From an uncultured Prevotella sp. (GTDB taxonomy: Bacteria; Bacteroidota; Bacteroidia; Bacteroidales; Bacteroidaceae), in assembly GCA_900315955.1 (NCBI GenBank), contig ONBC01000017.1, positions 1 to 37,925 of the forward strand: a DNA stretch of 37,925 nt, in the 5' to 3' direction. Under the pieces are notes generated by a model. That model was not told where the DNA came from and did not search any database. It saw only the letters and a program-made list of their open reading frames with translations. A program made the translations under genes and the position numbers. Shown here piece by piece: positions 1 through 8,449 of the stretch (positions are counted from its first letter, which is position 1; the number at the start of each line of letters is the position of its first letter).

Positions 1-204
1 ATTCTTCTAAAAGCCAAATATATTAAGAATTATTAAAATGTTCTTTTTTTCTTCTTCTTGTCTTGGTTATTAGCACAGAATCTCCGAGGCTGGCAGCATC
101 AAGTCATCAATGGGACACCCAAAATTGCAAACTCTTAGTTGATTATATACTGATCTATAGGAAATTACCTATATAGTAGTAAAAAATGACGAAAACAGGA
201 AATG
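1..204. other. Non-coding left edge
   Basis: AT-rich sequence in which I find no credible coding frame, RNA gene or clear terminator. It lies downstream of the minus-strand permease gene and may belong to the intergenic region of a neighbour outside the window. Confidence 0.5.
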
Positions 205-254
205 ACTCCTACCTCCTAACTCCTACCTCCTAACTCTTAACTCTCCCTAACTCC
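205..254. repeat. 14-bp/7-bp tandem repeat at the permease stop codon
   Basis: Two exact copies of ACTCCTACCTCCTA (205-218 and 219-232) are followed by degenerate heptad-like units ACTCTTA and ACTCTCCCTA. On the minus strand the series reads as GGAG/TTAGGAGG units and begins inside the last codons of the permease: its TAG stop (247-249) is itself part of a repeat unit. Similar stop-proximal short repeats occur at 17.6 and 24.2 kb. Confidence 0.85.
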
Positions 255-1134
255 TTTTGCTCACCATATAAGCGCTCAGCAGGACGAGGATGAGGGCTAC
301 GGGTTTGTCCCACGTCAGCAAGTCCTGCCCGAGGGCTATCGCGACAAACGAGGCGAGGATGGGCTGGAGGTTCGTATAGACGCTGACCGTCGTCGCCTTC
401 AAGTAACGGGAGGCAAAGGGGATGGCAAAGAAACCCACCACCGTGGCCAGCACGACAATATACGCCATCTCCAACACGCCACTCCATTGCCAGGCACTGC
501 TGTAAAGGGTGGAATGGGCAAGGTCGCTCCAGGAGAAAGGCAAGATGGCCACACTCGACACAAGGAAGATCCACTTCATCTGCGTCACGGCCGAATACTT
601 AGCCGACACTTTGCGGGTGATGATGAGATAGATAGCCCATGTCAGCAGACTGAGCAGGGCAAAGCCTATGCCGAGGACATCATTTTTGCCGGCTCCGCCT
701 TGCCAGTTCATGACCACCATGAGCATGGCGCCTATGATGCCGATGACAACCCCCACAAGGCCTCTGCCCGAGATGCGCTCACCGATGAAGAGAGCGGCAC
801 ACACCATTGTCATCACGGGAGTCAGGGTGCCGATAAACGACACGTAGGTAGGTGTGCTGTAGTCGATAGCCCATGCCGTGAAGGTCTGCGACACGAGGAA
901 GCCTATCAAACCGCCGACCATGATCACGAAGAGATCCTTTATCGGTACCCTCTCCTTCGGCATAAAGAGGGAGACAGCCCAGAAGATGACAGCCGCGCCG
1001 ATACAGCGCGTGGCCATCCAGGCCATCGGCGACACCCAGTTGTCAAGCAGGAGCTTCGTGATGGGCACGCCCAAACCAAAGATAATATTCGCGACAAGCA
1101 GCGAGGCATGCGCTGCGATCTTATTCTTTTCCAT
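247..1134 (-). CDS. DMT superfamily (EamA) permease
   Basis: A 295-residue integral membrane protein of the drug/metabolite transporter superfamily. It has about ten hydrophobic segments arranged as two EamA halves, the usual length for the family; the second half starts near 'LLSLLTWAIYLIITRKVS'. The substrate is unknown; members export amino acids, metabolites or drugs, or import nucleotide sugars. I choose the ATG at 1134 (MEKNKIAAH) over an upstream alternative start at 1152. This ATG lies inside the end of pncB, whose stop is at 1121-1123, so the two reading frames overlap by 14 nt. That argues for translational coupling and one transcript from the pncB promoter. A role in transporting an NAD precursor is an inference from the coupling only. 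Confidence 0.85.
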   Translation of the reverse strand: MEKNKIAAHASLLVANIIFGLGVPITKLLLDNWVSPMAWMATRCIGAAVIFWAVSLFMPKERVPIKDLFVIMVGGLIGFLVSQTFTAWAIDYSTPTYVSFIGTLTPVMTMVCAALFIGERISGRGLVGVVIGIIGAMLMVVMNWQGGAGKNDVLGIGFALLSLLTWAIYLIITRKVSAKYSAVTQMKWIFLVSSVAILPFSWSDLAHSTLYSSAWQWSGVLEMAYIVVLATVVGFFAIPFASRYLKATTVSVYTNLQPILASFVAIALGQDLLTWDKPVALILVLLSAYMVSKRS

Positions 1135-2335
1135 TTTGATGTAATAAAGCAAGGAAGCGTTCTATAACTTCCGGTTTACCGGTATGTTTGCCGTCGTCTT
1201 CAGATATCTTGCACGTGTCGTTGTAGAAAGGCCACGATTCTGTTATCTTCGCGGCAACAAGCTTGATGACCGTATTCATCGGAGCCACATGGGGGAAATC
1301 GTTCGTGAAATGGGTGCCGATGCCAAACGAGGGCTTTACAACCTTCGAGGCATACTGCTGAATCTCAATGGCCTCATCCGTTGTCAGCGCATTGGAGAAG
1401 ATGACCTGCTTGGTACGGCTGTCGATGTTGAGCGACTGATACTTTGCCACGATCTTCGCCAACTCCTTGCGGTTGTCGCCACTGTCCACGCGCAACCCTT
1501 TGAAGAGGTTGGCAAAGTCTTCGGAGAAGTTGAGCGAAAAGATGTCCCAGCCGAAGGAGTCGTAGAGGTAAGTTCCGAGGGCTCCGTTGAACGTGTGCCT
1601 CCAGGCGTTCATGGCGATGTGGTTGGCCATCTGCGGACCATACATGCCGCCGATGGCGCATATAAACTCATGTGCCATCGTGCCGACCGGCGTGAGGTCA
1701 TATTTCATGGCGAGGTAGACATTGCTTGTGCCCACGAAGCGCCCTTTCCAGTCGCCGCGGCTCTGCTGACAGTCGCGGAACGCCCTGACGATGACATCCT
1801 CTGCCTTGAACGACGCGCGGCGACGCGTGCCGAAGTCGCTGTAGATGCATCCGGCGGAGAGCAGCTTCTCGCCTTTCTCATACGTGCGTTTGTAGTAATC
1901 GTCGTAGTCGAACTCTTTGTTCAGACCTGTCACCATATAATAAAGCTCCGAGACAATGGCGAGCACCTTCACTTCGAGCAAGATCGTGTCGCTCCAGGCA
2001 CCCTCAAACATGATATGCAGATGTCCTTCAGCGTCCTGGCTGACATGGGTCCAGCGAGCGTCGTAGCGGAAGCCGCGGAGGTAGGTGAAGAACCATTCGG
2101 GCATGTAATAGCACTTGCGGCGCATGAAGGCGATCTCTTCATCCGTGATGACAACGTGCTCCAACATCTTGATCTGCTCCTTGACAAGCCCGGCAAAGCC
2201 GGAAGGGTAGACGGTGTTGTTACGGTCTACAAACACATATCTTACTTGCGCGCGCGGGTAGTTGTCGATGACGGCACAGCACATGGAGAACTTATAAAGG
2301 TCGTCGTCGGTGAAATGGGTAATAATCTGATGCAT
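1121..2335 (-). CDS. pncB: Nicotinate phosphoribosyltransferase
   Basis: A 404-residue enzyme that converts nicotinate and PRPP, with ATP hydrolysis, to nicotinate mononucleotide, the entry step of the Preiss-Handler NAD salvage pathway in the cytoplasm. Recognition rests on the N-terminus (HQIITHFTDDDLYKFSM), the YSDFGTRRRASF segment near 165-176, and the GTMAHEF motif whose His222 corresponds to the residue autophosphorylated in this family. The length is typical for bacterial PncB. The start is the ATG at 2335; an in-frame extension to 2398 is rejected because it would run into the promoter -7 box at 2396-2403. First gene of a unit with the permease. Confidence 0.95.
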   Translation of the reverse strand: MHQIITHFTDDDLYKFSMCCAVIDNYPRAQVRYVFVDRNNTVYPSGFAGLVKEQIKMLEHVVITDEEIAFMRRKCYYMPEWFFTYLRGFRYDARWTHVSQDAEGHLHIMFEGAWSDTILLEVKVLAIVSELYYMVTGLNKEFDYDDYYKRTYEKGEKLLSAGCIYSDFGTRRRASFKAEDVIVRAFRDCQQSRGDWKGRFVGTSNVYLAMKYDLTPVGTMAHEFICAIGGMYGPQMANHIAMNAWRHTFNGALGTYLYDSFGWDIFSLNFSEDFANLFKGLRVDSGDNRKELAKIVAKYQSLNIDSRTKQVIFSNALTTDEAIEIQQYASKVVKPSFGIGTHFTNDFPHVAPMNTVIKLVAAKITESWPFYNDTCKISEDDGKHTGKPEVIERFLALLHQNGKE

Positions 2336-2359
2336 CGTGTTATAACCTTTCAAAAAAAA

Positions 2360-2420
2360 TAATCCGATAAAAACAATCGCTTTGACATTATTGTGCAAAG
2401 TTAATGCTTTTATCGGATAA
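2360..2420 (-). promoter_or_regulatory. pncB promoter with two palindromic putative operators
   Basis: On the minus strand TAACTTTG (2396-2403) matches the Bacteroidota -7 box TAnnTTTG. It is bracketed by TTATCGGATAA (2410-2420, arms TTATC/GATAA perfect around a central base) and TAATCCGATAA (2360-2370, one arm mismatch). The two cores also form an 11-bp inverted repeat with each other (2362-2372 and 2408-2418). One copy lies just upstream of the -7 box and the other in the 5' leader, as expected for a repressor pair. The identity of a regulator is not visible. Confidence 0.65.
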
Positions 2421-2449
2421 ATGCCGTTGAATAAGACTATTTATTCTTG

Positions 2450-4696
2450 CTACTGTAAGCGAAAATCTTTCTTGAGCGTTATATTATCGGATGCATCGCC
2501 TATAAGTGCGGTGAAGACACCGGCCTCTGCTTTCCAGGAAGCAGAGGCTTCGTCGTAGAAGCTCAGGGCATCCTTGCCAATGGTGATATCGACATCTTTG
2601 GTCTCTCCGGGCTGCAGGAACACCTTGCCGAACCCTTTCAGCTCCTTGTAGGGCCGGTCCACGCTGGCCTTAGCGTCATGAATATAAAGCTGTACGACCT
2701 CGGCTCCGGCACGCTTGCCCGTATTGGTCACACTGACCGTCACCTTCAAACTGTCCCCAAGCGCCATCGACGACCGTGAGAGACGCAGATTGGCAAGCTT
2801 GAACGACGTGTAGCTCAGTCCGTGTCCGAAAGCGAAGAGCGGATGTGTCTTATGAGCATCGGCCCAGCGATAACCCACATAGATGCCTTCCTTATATTCC
2901 TCGTCGATGATCTTATGCCCCTCGCGCCATGTGCCCGGATAGGCGTTTAAGGCATGAGCTCCGACATCCTTCAGGGAAGCCGGCCACGTAAACGGCAGTT
3001 TTCCTGACGGGTTCGCGTCACCACAGAGCACGGCAGCCAACGCACGGCCGGCCTCTGAGCCGATATACCAGCCTTGAACGATAGCCGGCACCTTGTCCTT
3101 CCAGGGCATGGCCACGGCATTGCCGGATATATTGACAAAAACAAGCTTTTTGTTCACCTTTGCCAAGGCCTCCACCAAGGTGTCCTGCGCATAAGGCAGA
3201 CCGTATTGCCTGCGGTCGTGGCCTTCACAGTCCTGATAGTCACTCTTGTTCAAACCGCCGAAGACAATGACATAGTCAGCATCTTTAGCCTTCTTCACCG
3301 CGTCATCGATAAGTTGCTGCTTCGACCGGCTGTCCTTGAGATCCTGCCCTGTCGTCACACCATTGTAATTGCCGGAAGTGTCACCGACATACCCACGCTC
3401 ATACTCCACGTCGGCAATGCCTTGAAGCCGGTCCTGCAAACCTTTGAGTGGTGAAATCTCGCGCTGTACCTTCAACGAAGAAGAACCTCCGCCGACCGTC
3501 ATCATCTTGATGGCATTCTCGCCGACGACGAGGACGCGGGGAAGACGATTGCGATGATCGCTTTGAGCATTCAAAGTCAGAGGAAGGACATTGCCTTTGT
3601 TCTGTAACAGCACGATACCGTCTTCTGCTATCCGTCTGGCTGCTTCATAATGGGCTTCGGAGCAAAGGAAGCCGTGGCCACGCGGAGCCATCGTCGTACG
3701 GAAATAGAGACGAAGCACGCGGCGAACCTTGTCGTTGAGTTCCTTCTCCATATATTTACCGCTGAGGATGCCTTTTTTATAGGCATTGGCAAGATAATAG
3801 TTGTCGTAAGCATTGGACACGCCTTCACTCAGACCGTTGGTCCAGGTACCGAACTCCATGTCAAGGCCGTTCTTCACCGCCTGGTCGGTATCATGGGTAC
3901 CTCCCCAGTCGCTCACAACGACACCGTCGAACTTCCAATCTCCTTTCAGAATCTTGTTAAGCAGATATTCGTTGTGGCAGTTGTGCTCATTTTTATATAG
4001 GTTATAGGCTCCCATGAGTGCCCACACATGTCCTTGCTCCACGGCAGCCTTGAAAGCCGGAAGATAAATCTCGTGCAAGGCACGGTCTGACACCTTGACG
4101 TTCACTTGGAATCGGTGCTCCTCGTCGTTGTTAAGGGCAAAATGCTTCACACACGCCGACACGCCGTTCTCCTGCATGCCCTGGATGTAAGGCACCACCA
4201 TCGTTGAGGTCAGGAACGGATCCTCGCCCATATATTCGAAGTTGCGGCCATTGAGCGGCGTGCGGTAGATGTTCACACCCGGTCCGAGAATCATGTCCTT
4301 GCCCCGATAGAGCGCCTCTTCGCCTAAGCTCTTGCCATAGAGGTGAGACAAGCTCGGGTTCCACGTGGCGGCGAGACACGTCAGGGCGGGGAAGGCAACA
4401 CACGAGTCGTTGGTCTGTCCCGCCTGTTCCCATTCGTCCCACAGCACATCGGGGCGAACGCCGTGGGGACCGTCATCTGTCCAAAAGTCAGGGAGGCCGA
4501 GACGGGGAACGCCACGGGCTGAAAACTTGCTCTGTGCATGAATGACCGCTATCTTCTCATCGAGCGTCATGCGTGAGAGATAATTTTCCACCTGCTGTTC
4601 TATCCCTTGCGCCCGCGTCCTTGTGGCAGGCAGGAAAAGAAAGGCAGCGATCAGTACGGTTGTCAGTCGTTTTACTTGAATCGTTAGTTTCTTCAT
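2450..4696 (-). CDS. GH3 beta-glucosidase family enzyme, divergent arm of the glucan locus
   Basis: A 748-residue exported glycoside hydrolase family 3 enzyme. Order: signal peptide (about 1-29, ending TRTRAQ), (beta/alpha)8 domain to about 350, (alpha/beta)6 domain with KSDYQDCEGHDR, and a C-terminal fibronectin-III-like domain. Asp263 in VVVSDWGG is the expected nucleophile, and the KHFALNN segment (Lys184-His185) is the usual substrate-binding motif. Family members remove terminal beta-glucose or beta-xylose from oligosaccharides; with the adjacent GH16 locus, beta-glucosidase is the best guess. It ends in ordinary residues without a lipobox, so I expect a periplasmic enzyme. Transcribed away from susC across a 474-bp regulatory region. 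It shares a 9-bp motif with the far side of that region, which hints at co-regulation. Confidence 0.9.
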   Translation of the reverse strand: MKKLTIQVKRLTTVLIAAFLFLPATRTRAQGIEQQVENYLSRMTLDEKIAVIHAQSKFSARGVPRLGLPDFWTDDGPHGVRPDVLWDEWEQAGQTNDSCVAFPALTCLAATWNPSLSHLYGKSLGEEALYRGKDMILGPGVNIYRTPLNGRNFEYMGEDPFLTSTMVVPYIQGMQENGVSACVKHFALNNDEEHRFQVNVKVSDRALHEIYLPAFKAAVEQGHVWALMGAYNLYKNEHNCHNEYLLNKILKGDWKFDGVVVSDWGGTHDTDQAVKNGLDMEFGTWTNGLSEGVSNAYDNYYLANAYKKGILSGKYMEKELNDKVRRVLRLYFRTTMAPRGHGFLCSEAHYEAARRIAEDGIVLLQNKGNVLPLTLNAQSDHRNRLPRVLVVGENAIKMMTVGGGSSSLKVQREISPLKGLQDRLQGIADVEYERGYVGDTSGNYNGVTTGQDLKDSRSKQQLIDDAVKKAKDADYVIVFGGLNKSDYQDCEGHDRRQYGLPYAQDTLVEALAKVNKKLVFVNISGNAVAMPWKDKVPAIVQGWYIGSEAGRALAAVLCGDANPSGKLPFTWPASLKDVGAHALNAYPGTWREGHKIIDEEYKEGIYVGYRWADAHKTHPLFAFGHGLSYTSFKLANLRLSRSSMALGDSLKVTVSVTNTGKRAGAEVVQLYIHDAKASVDRPYKELKGFGKVFLQPGETKDVDITIGKDALSFYDEASASWKAEAGVFTALIGDASDNITLKKDFRLQ

Positions 4697-4745
4697 GAGG
4701 CTTATTATTTTAATGGATTATAATCTGAAGCAGATTGCACGCATG

Positions 4746-4753
4746 CAAATTTA
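4746..4753 (-). promoter_or_regulatory. Promoter -7 box for the divergent GH3 gene
   Basis: CAAATTTA reads TAAATTTG on the minus strand and fits TAnnTTTG, 50 nt upstream of the GH3 ATG at 4696. No convincing -33 TTTG is seen. The 9-mer CACGCATGC (4738-4746) overlaps its edge by one base and recurs at 4992-5000. Confidence 0.55.
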
Positions 4754-5106
4754 ATGAAAATATGTGTGAGAGAAATGACAATATAGGAAAAAAGTGGAGA
4801 ACAAGAGTGGGCAAAAAAGATTTGAAGAATTGATAGTCAAACTGTTAGCACCAAATGAGGAATGAGCATAAAGTGGTAATCATAACCCCTTAACGACAGG
4901 AGAACTCTGTGACCTAACCCTGTACAGCAACCAGAAAGCCATCATGCAGCTCTTAACATACGAACGATCAATCTTTATTACATCCACTTTTCACGCATGC
5001 TGATTTATTTATTAAAGTATTGATATATAGACATTTAATTACAATACAGCCCATATAAGCATCCACTTTTCAAGTTCAACGTCTTTTTTTGTGTCTGCTT
5101 ATTCTT
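4754..5106. promoter_or_regulatory. Regulatory region upstream of susC with 13-bp direct repeats
   Basis: No gene is seen here. CATCCACTTTTCA occurs twice in the same orientation, at 4981-4993 and 5060-5072, 79 bp apart (about 7.5 helical turns), both upstream of the susC -7 box at 5107. The upstream copy runs directly into CACGCATGC (4992-5000), which also sits at the GH3 promoter. Direct repeats are a common form of target for hybrid two-component regulators of such loci, so these are candidate activator sites. Confidence 0.5.
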
Positions 5107-5114
5107 TAACTTTG
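5107..5114 (+). promoter_or_regulatory. susC promoter -7 box
   Basis: TAACTTTG fits TAnnTTTG exactly. A TTTG at 5088-5091 lies 15 nt upstream, shorter than the usual 19-21, so the -33 element is weak and an activator may be needed. Predicted leader of about 50 nt to the susC ATG at 5171. Confidence 0.65.
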
Positions 5115-5170
5115 CACCTATGAATACAAAGATTTATTAAGATCTAAAACAACATTAATACCTTAGTTAT

Positions 5171-8100
5171 ATGAGACAAGCAAGATTCATTACCTTATTG
5201 GTGGCTCTGCTATGCTGTGTCATGACGTGGGCCCAGGACATTCTGTTCTCCGGTACCGTCATCGACAAGACCGGTGAGCCCATCATCGGCGCTTCCGTCA
5301 TGGAGAAAGGAAGCTCCCGTGGTACTGTCACCGACCTCAATGGTCACTTCTCCTTCAAAGGTCAGCAGGGTGCTACCCTCGCCTTCTCCTACATAGGATA
5401 TATGCCGCAGGAGAAGAAAGGTGCGCAGGACATGCACATCACCCTTCTTGAAGATCAGAAGAGCCTTTCTGAAGTCGTGATCATCGGTTATGGTGTTCAG
5501 AAGAAGAGCGTCGTCACGGCATCTATCGCCAAGGTCGATGCTTCCGACCTTGCTGAGACCGCTCCGGTGCGTGTCGACAACGCACTCAAAGGCCTCGCGG
5601 CGGGTGTCAATGTCACGTCCAACTCCGGTCAGCCGGGAGCCGCAGCGCGTATCCGCGTGCGTGGTACCGGAACCATCAACAACTCCGACCCGCTATATAT
5701 CATCGACGGCATCCCCTACGAGGGCTCATCCGGCATCGATGCCCTCAACCCCAATGATATTGAGAGTATAGAAGTGCTTAAAGATGCTGCTTCAGGGGCT
5801 ATCTACGGGGCGCGCGCCGCCAACGGTGTTATCCTTGTGACCACTAAGCAAGGCAAGAGCGGAAAAGCACAGATCAGCTACAACTTCTCCTACGGATGGC
5901 AGTCGAAATGGCGCAAGCGTGACGTGCTCAACGCTACCGACTATGCTATCCTTCAGAATGAGCAGTACGTCAACTCAGGGCAAGCTCCACTCTACGCAGA
6001 CCCCTATCATCTGACAGACATCAACGGCAACGCCGTCACCACAGGTACAGACTGGCAGGATGTAGTCTTCAACGACAATGCGCCTGTACAGAAGCATGAT
6101 GTCTCTGTCAACGGAGGCAACGACCGCGTGAAATATTACCTTTCCATGGGTTACTACGATCAGGAAGGTATTGTAGGCGGCAACTACGGCAAGTCCAACT
6201 ACAACCGTCTGACACTCCGTTCCAACACGAGCATGAATATCTTTGACGCTACAAAGGAGCGCCATTTCCTCAATAAGCTCGATTTCAACGTTAATCTCTC
6301 TTACGCACGTATCAAGGGCACAAGCATCACAGCCAACTCCACTTGGGGCTCCGTGCTGGGTTCAGCCCTTGCGCTCTCACCTGTCCTACCGGTCTTTGTA
6401 ACCGGTCAGGCAGCTATCGACCAGCACAACCGCTACACCTACACCGATTATTCGAAAGATTCAAAAGGTGTGCTCACGCCTTATCAGGATGTCACGGACA
6501 AGAACGGAAACATTGTCACGATTCCAGGCACTGCCTACAATGAGATGAACAACCCACTCGGCTTGCTTCTCGAGCCCTCGCAGCCTTCCTGGAGCCACCA
6601 TTTCACCGGTAACTTCGCCGCTGAGCTCGGTGTCATCGACGACCTCAAATATCGGTTCTCATACATGGCAGACATGGCTTTCTGGGGATCGGAGACTGCT
6701 ACACTTCAGACTTTCTACAACTCTGCCAACAATAACGCACAGTACACCAATGCCACAGTGAACAACTGCCGCAACACGACCTGGCAGGTAGAGAACACGC
6801 TGACTTATGACAAGACCCTGGGGGACCATCATTTCAACATCGTCCTCGGCCAGAGCGCCCTATCCTACAGTGGGTATCAGATCGACGGATCCCGCAAGTA
6901 TCTTGTCAATCCTGACAAGCCTTCTATCGCTTATGCCAATGGTACCTACCGACTGACCTACGGCAGTGACGGCACTACCGTCAACGGCGCTGTAGTGGAT
7001 CATTCCGTCAATGCCTATCCTTACGACCCCTATAAGATGACCTCTCTCTTCGGACGTGCCTCTTACAACTATCAGGAACGCTACATGGCACAGTTCACCA
7101 TCCGTCGCGACGGTTCCAGCCGCTTCGGAAGCAATCATAAGTTCGGTACGTTCCCATCCTTCTCTTTGGGTTGGAACATTGCCAACGAGCCTTACCTGAA
7201 GATGCCCCAATGGTTGAATGCCTTGAAGGCACGCTTCTCCTGGGGTAAGAACGGTAACGACAACATTGGTAACTTCCGCTATACCGTGAACACGGCTTCC
7301 GGCAACAACTATTATTTCGGCAATCCTGTGTCAATGGCGCTCGGCTCCAAGGCCAGCGGACTTGCCAACCCCGACCTCAAATGGGAGGAGAGTGAGCAGA
7401 CAGACCTCGGTCTCGACTTTGCCTTCTTCCACTCTGCCCTGACCTTCACGGTCGATTATTTCAACAAACGTACCAATGGCATGCTGATGACGATGAACAT
7501 CCCGTCTTATGTGGGCGAGGCGAAGCCTATTGGCAACGTAGGCGACATGCGCAACCGCGGTGTAGAGTTCGAACTTGGCTACAAGTGGCACATTGCTGAC
7601 GCTAACTTCTCCATCAAGGGCAATGCCTCTTATCTGAGCAACAAGCTCCTGGAGTATGGCAACGAGACCGGTTATGCAGACCTTGACTCCTTCCAGGGCA
7701 TAGGCACCATCACGCGTGCCGAGAATGGACATCCGTTCCCGTTCTTCTATGGATACAAGACAGCCGGTATCTTCCAGACTCAAGATGAGGTCAACAGTTA
7801 TGTCAACGCTGACGGCAAGCCTATACAACCCAATGCACAAGCCGGTGACGTGCGCTTCGTCGATGTCAACGGTGACGGACAGATCGACAACAACGACCGC
7901 ACCGATATCGGAAACGGTACACCTAAGTGGACCTACGGTATCAACTTCAATGCCGCATGGAAAGGTTTCGACTTCAACATGTTCTGGCAGGGTGTTGCCG
8001 GCGTGGATGTCTTCGACGCTACCCGTCGTACCGATATTGCCTCCAGCAACTATCCTTCCTGGATGCTCGGTCGTTGGACAGGCCCCGGCACATCCAACAA

Positions 8101-8401
8101 GATCCCACGTCTGTACAACGGCGACGCCACCAACTGGCAGTCGAGTGATCTTTACATCTTTGATGGTTCTTACCTTCGCCTGAAGAACATCACCTTAGGC
8201 TATACGCTCCCGAAGAGCCTCACGATGAAACTGATGATCGAACGCCTCCGCTTCTATGTCAGCGCCGAGAACCTGCTCACCTTCACGAAGTATCACGGCT
8301 TCGATCCGGAGATCGCTTCAGGCGGCACCTCGTTAGGTGTCGACTACGGTGTCTATCCTCAGGCGCGTACATGGACCGTCGGATTCAACATCACGCTCTA
8401 A
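5171..8401 (+). CDS. SusC/RagA-family TonB-dependent outer-membrane transporter
   Basis: A 1076-residue outer-membrane importer that would take up oligosaccharides released at the cell surface, driven by TonB-ExbBD. Order: signal peptide (1 to about 21, ending MTWAQ), a carboxypeptidase-D-regulatory-like domain (about 24-95, FSGTVIDKTGEPIIGASV), a TonB-box-like segment (VVIIGYG), plug domain with the RVRGTGTINNSDPLYIIDG motif, then the 22-strand beta barrel ending in the aromatic/hydrophobic strand TWTVGFNITL. Length and order are typical of SusC proteins. It is followed after 48 nt by susD, the standard pairing. The substrate is inferred from the GH16 and GH3 genes downstream: beta-1,3- or mixed-linkage beta-glucan. 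Confidence 0.95.
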   Translation: MRQARFITLLVALLCCVMTWAQDILFSGTVIDKTGEPIIGASVMEKGSSRGTVTDLNGHFSFKGQQGATLAFSYIGYMPQEKKGAQDMHITLLEDQKSLSEVVIIGYGVQKKSVVTASIAKVDASDLAETAPVRVDNALKGLAAGVNVTSNSGQPGAAARIRVRGTGTINNSDPLYIIDGIPYEGSSGIDALNPNDIESIEVLKDAASGAIYGARAANGVILVTTKQGKSGKAQISYNFSYGWQSKWRKRDVLNATDYAILQNEQYVNSGQAPLYADPYHLTDINGNAVTTGTDWQDVVFNDNAPVQKHDVSVNGGNDRVKYYLSMGYYDQEGIVGGNYGKSNYNRLTLRSNTSMNIFDATKERHFLNKLDFNVNLSYARIKGTSITANSTWGSVLGSALALSPVLPVFVTGQAAIDQHNRYTYTDYSKDSKGVLTPYQDVTDKNGNIVTIPGTAYNEMNNPLGLLLEPSQPSWSHHFTGNFAAELGVIDDLKYRFSYMADMAFWGSETATLQTFYNSANNNAQYTNATVNNCRNTTWQVENTLTYDKTLGDHHFNIVLGQSALSYSGYQIDGSRKYLVNPDKPSIAYANGTYRLTYGSDGTTVNGAVVDHSVNAYPYDPYKMTSLFGRASYNYQERYMAQFTIRRDGSSRFGSNHKFGTFPSFSLGWNIANEPYLKMPQWLNALKARFSWGKNGNDNIGNFRYTVNTASGNNYYFGNPVSMALGSKASGLANPDLKWEESEQTDLGLDFAFFHSALTFTVDYFNKRTNGMLMTMNIPSYVGEAKPIGNVGDMRNRGVEFELGYKWHIADANFSIKGNASYLSNKLLEYGNETGYADLDSFQGIGTITRAENGHPFPFFYGYKTAGIFQTQDEVNSYVNADGKPIQPNAQAGDVRFVDVNGDGQIDNNDRTDIGNGTPKWTYGINFNAAWKGFDFNMFWQGVAGVDVFDATRRTDIASSNYPSWMLGRWTGPGTSNKIPRLYNGDATNWQSSDLYIFDGSYLRLKNITLGYTLPKSLTMKLMIERLRFYVSAENLLTFTKYHGFDPEIASGGTSLGVDYGVYPQARTWTVGFNITL

Positions 8402-8449
8402 TCTTCTTTCTGAAAACATATATATCAGCATATATAATATCAGCATATT

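Noticed and set aside
1184-2362. 392-residue plus-strand frame
   Set aside because: Antisense shadow of pncB.
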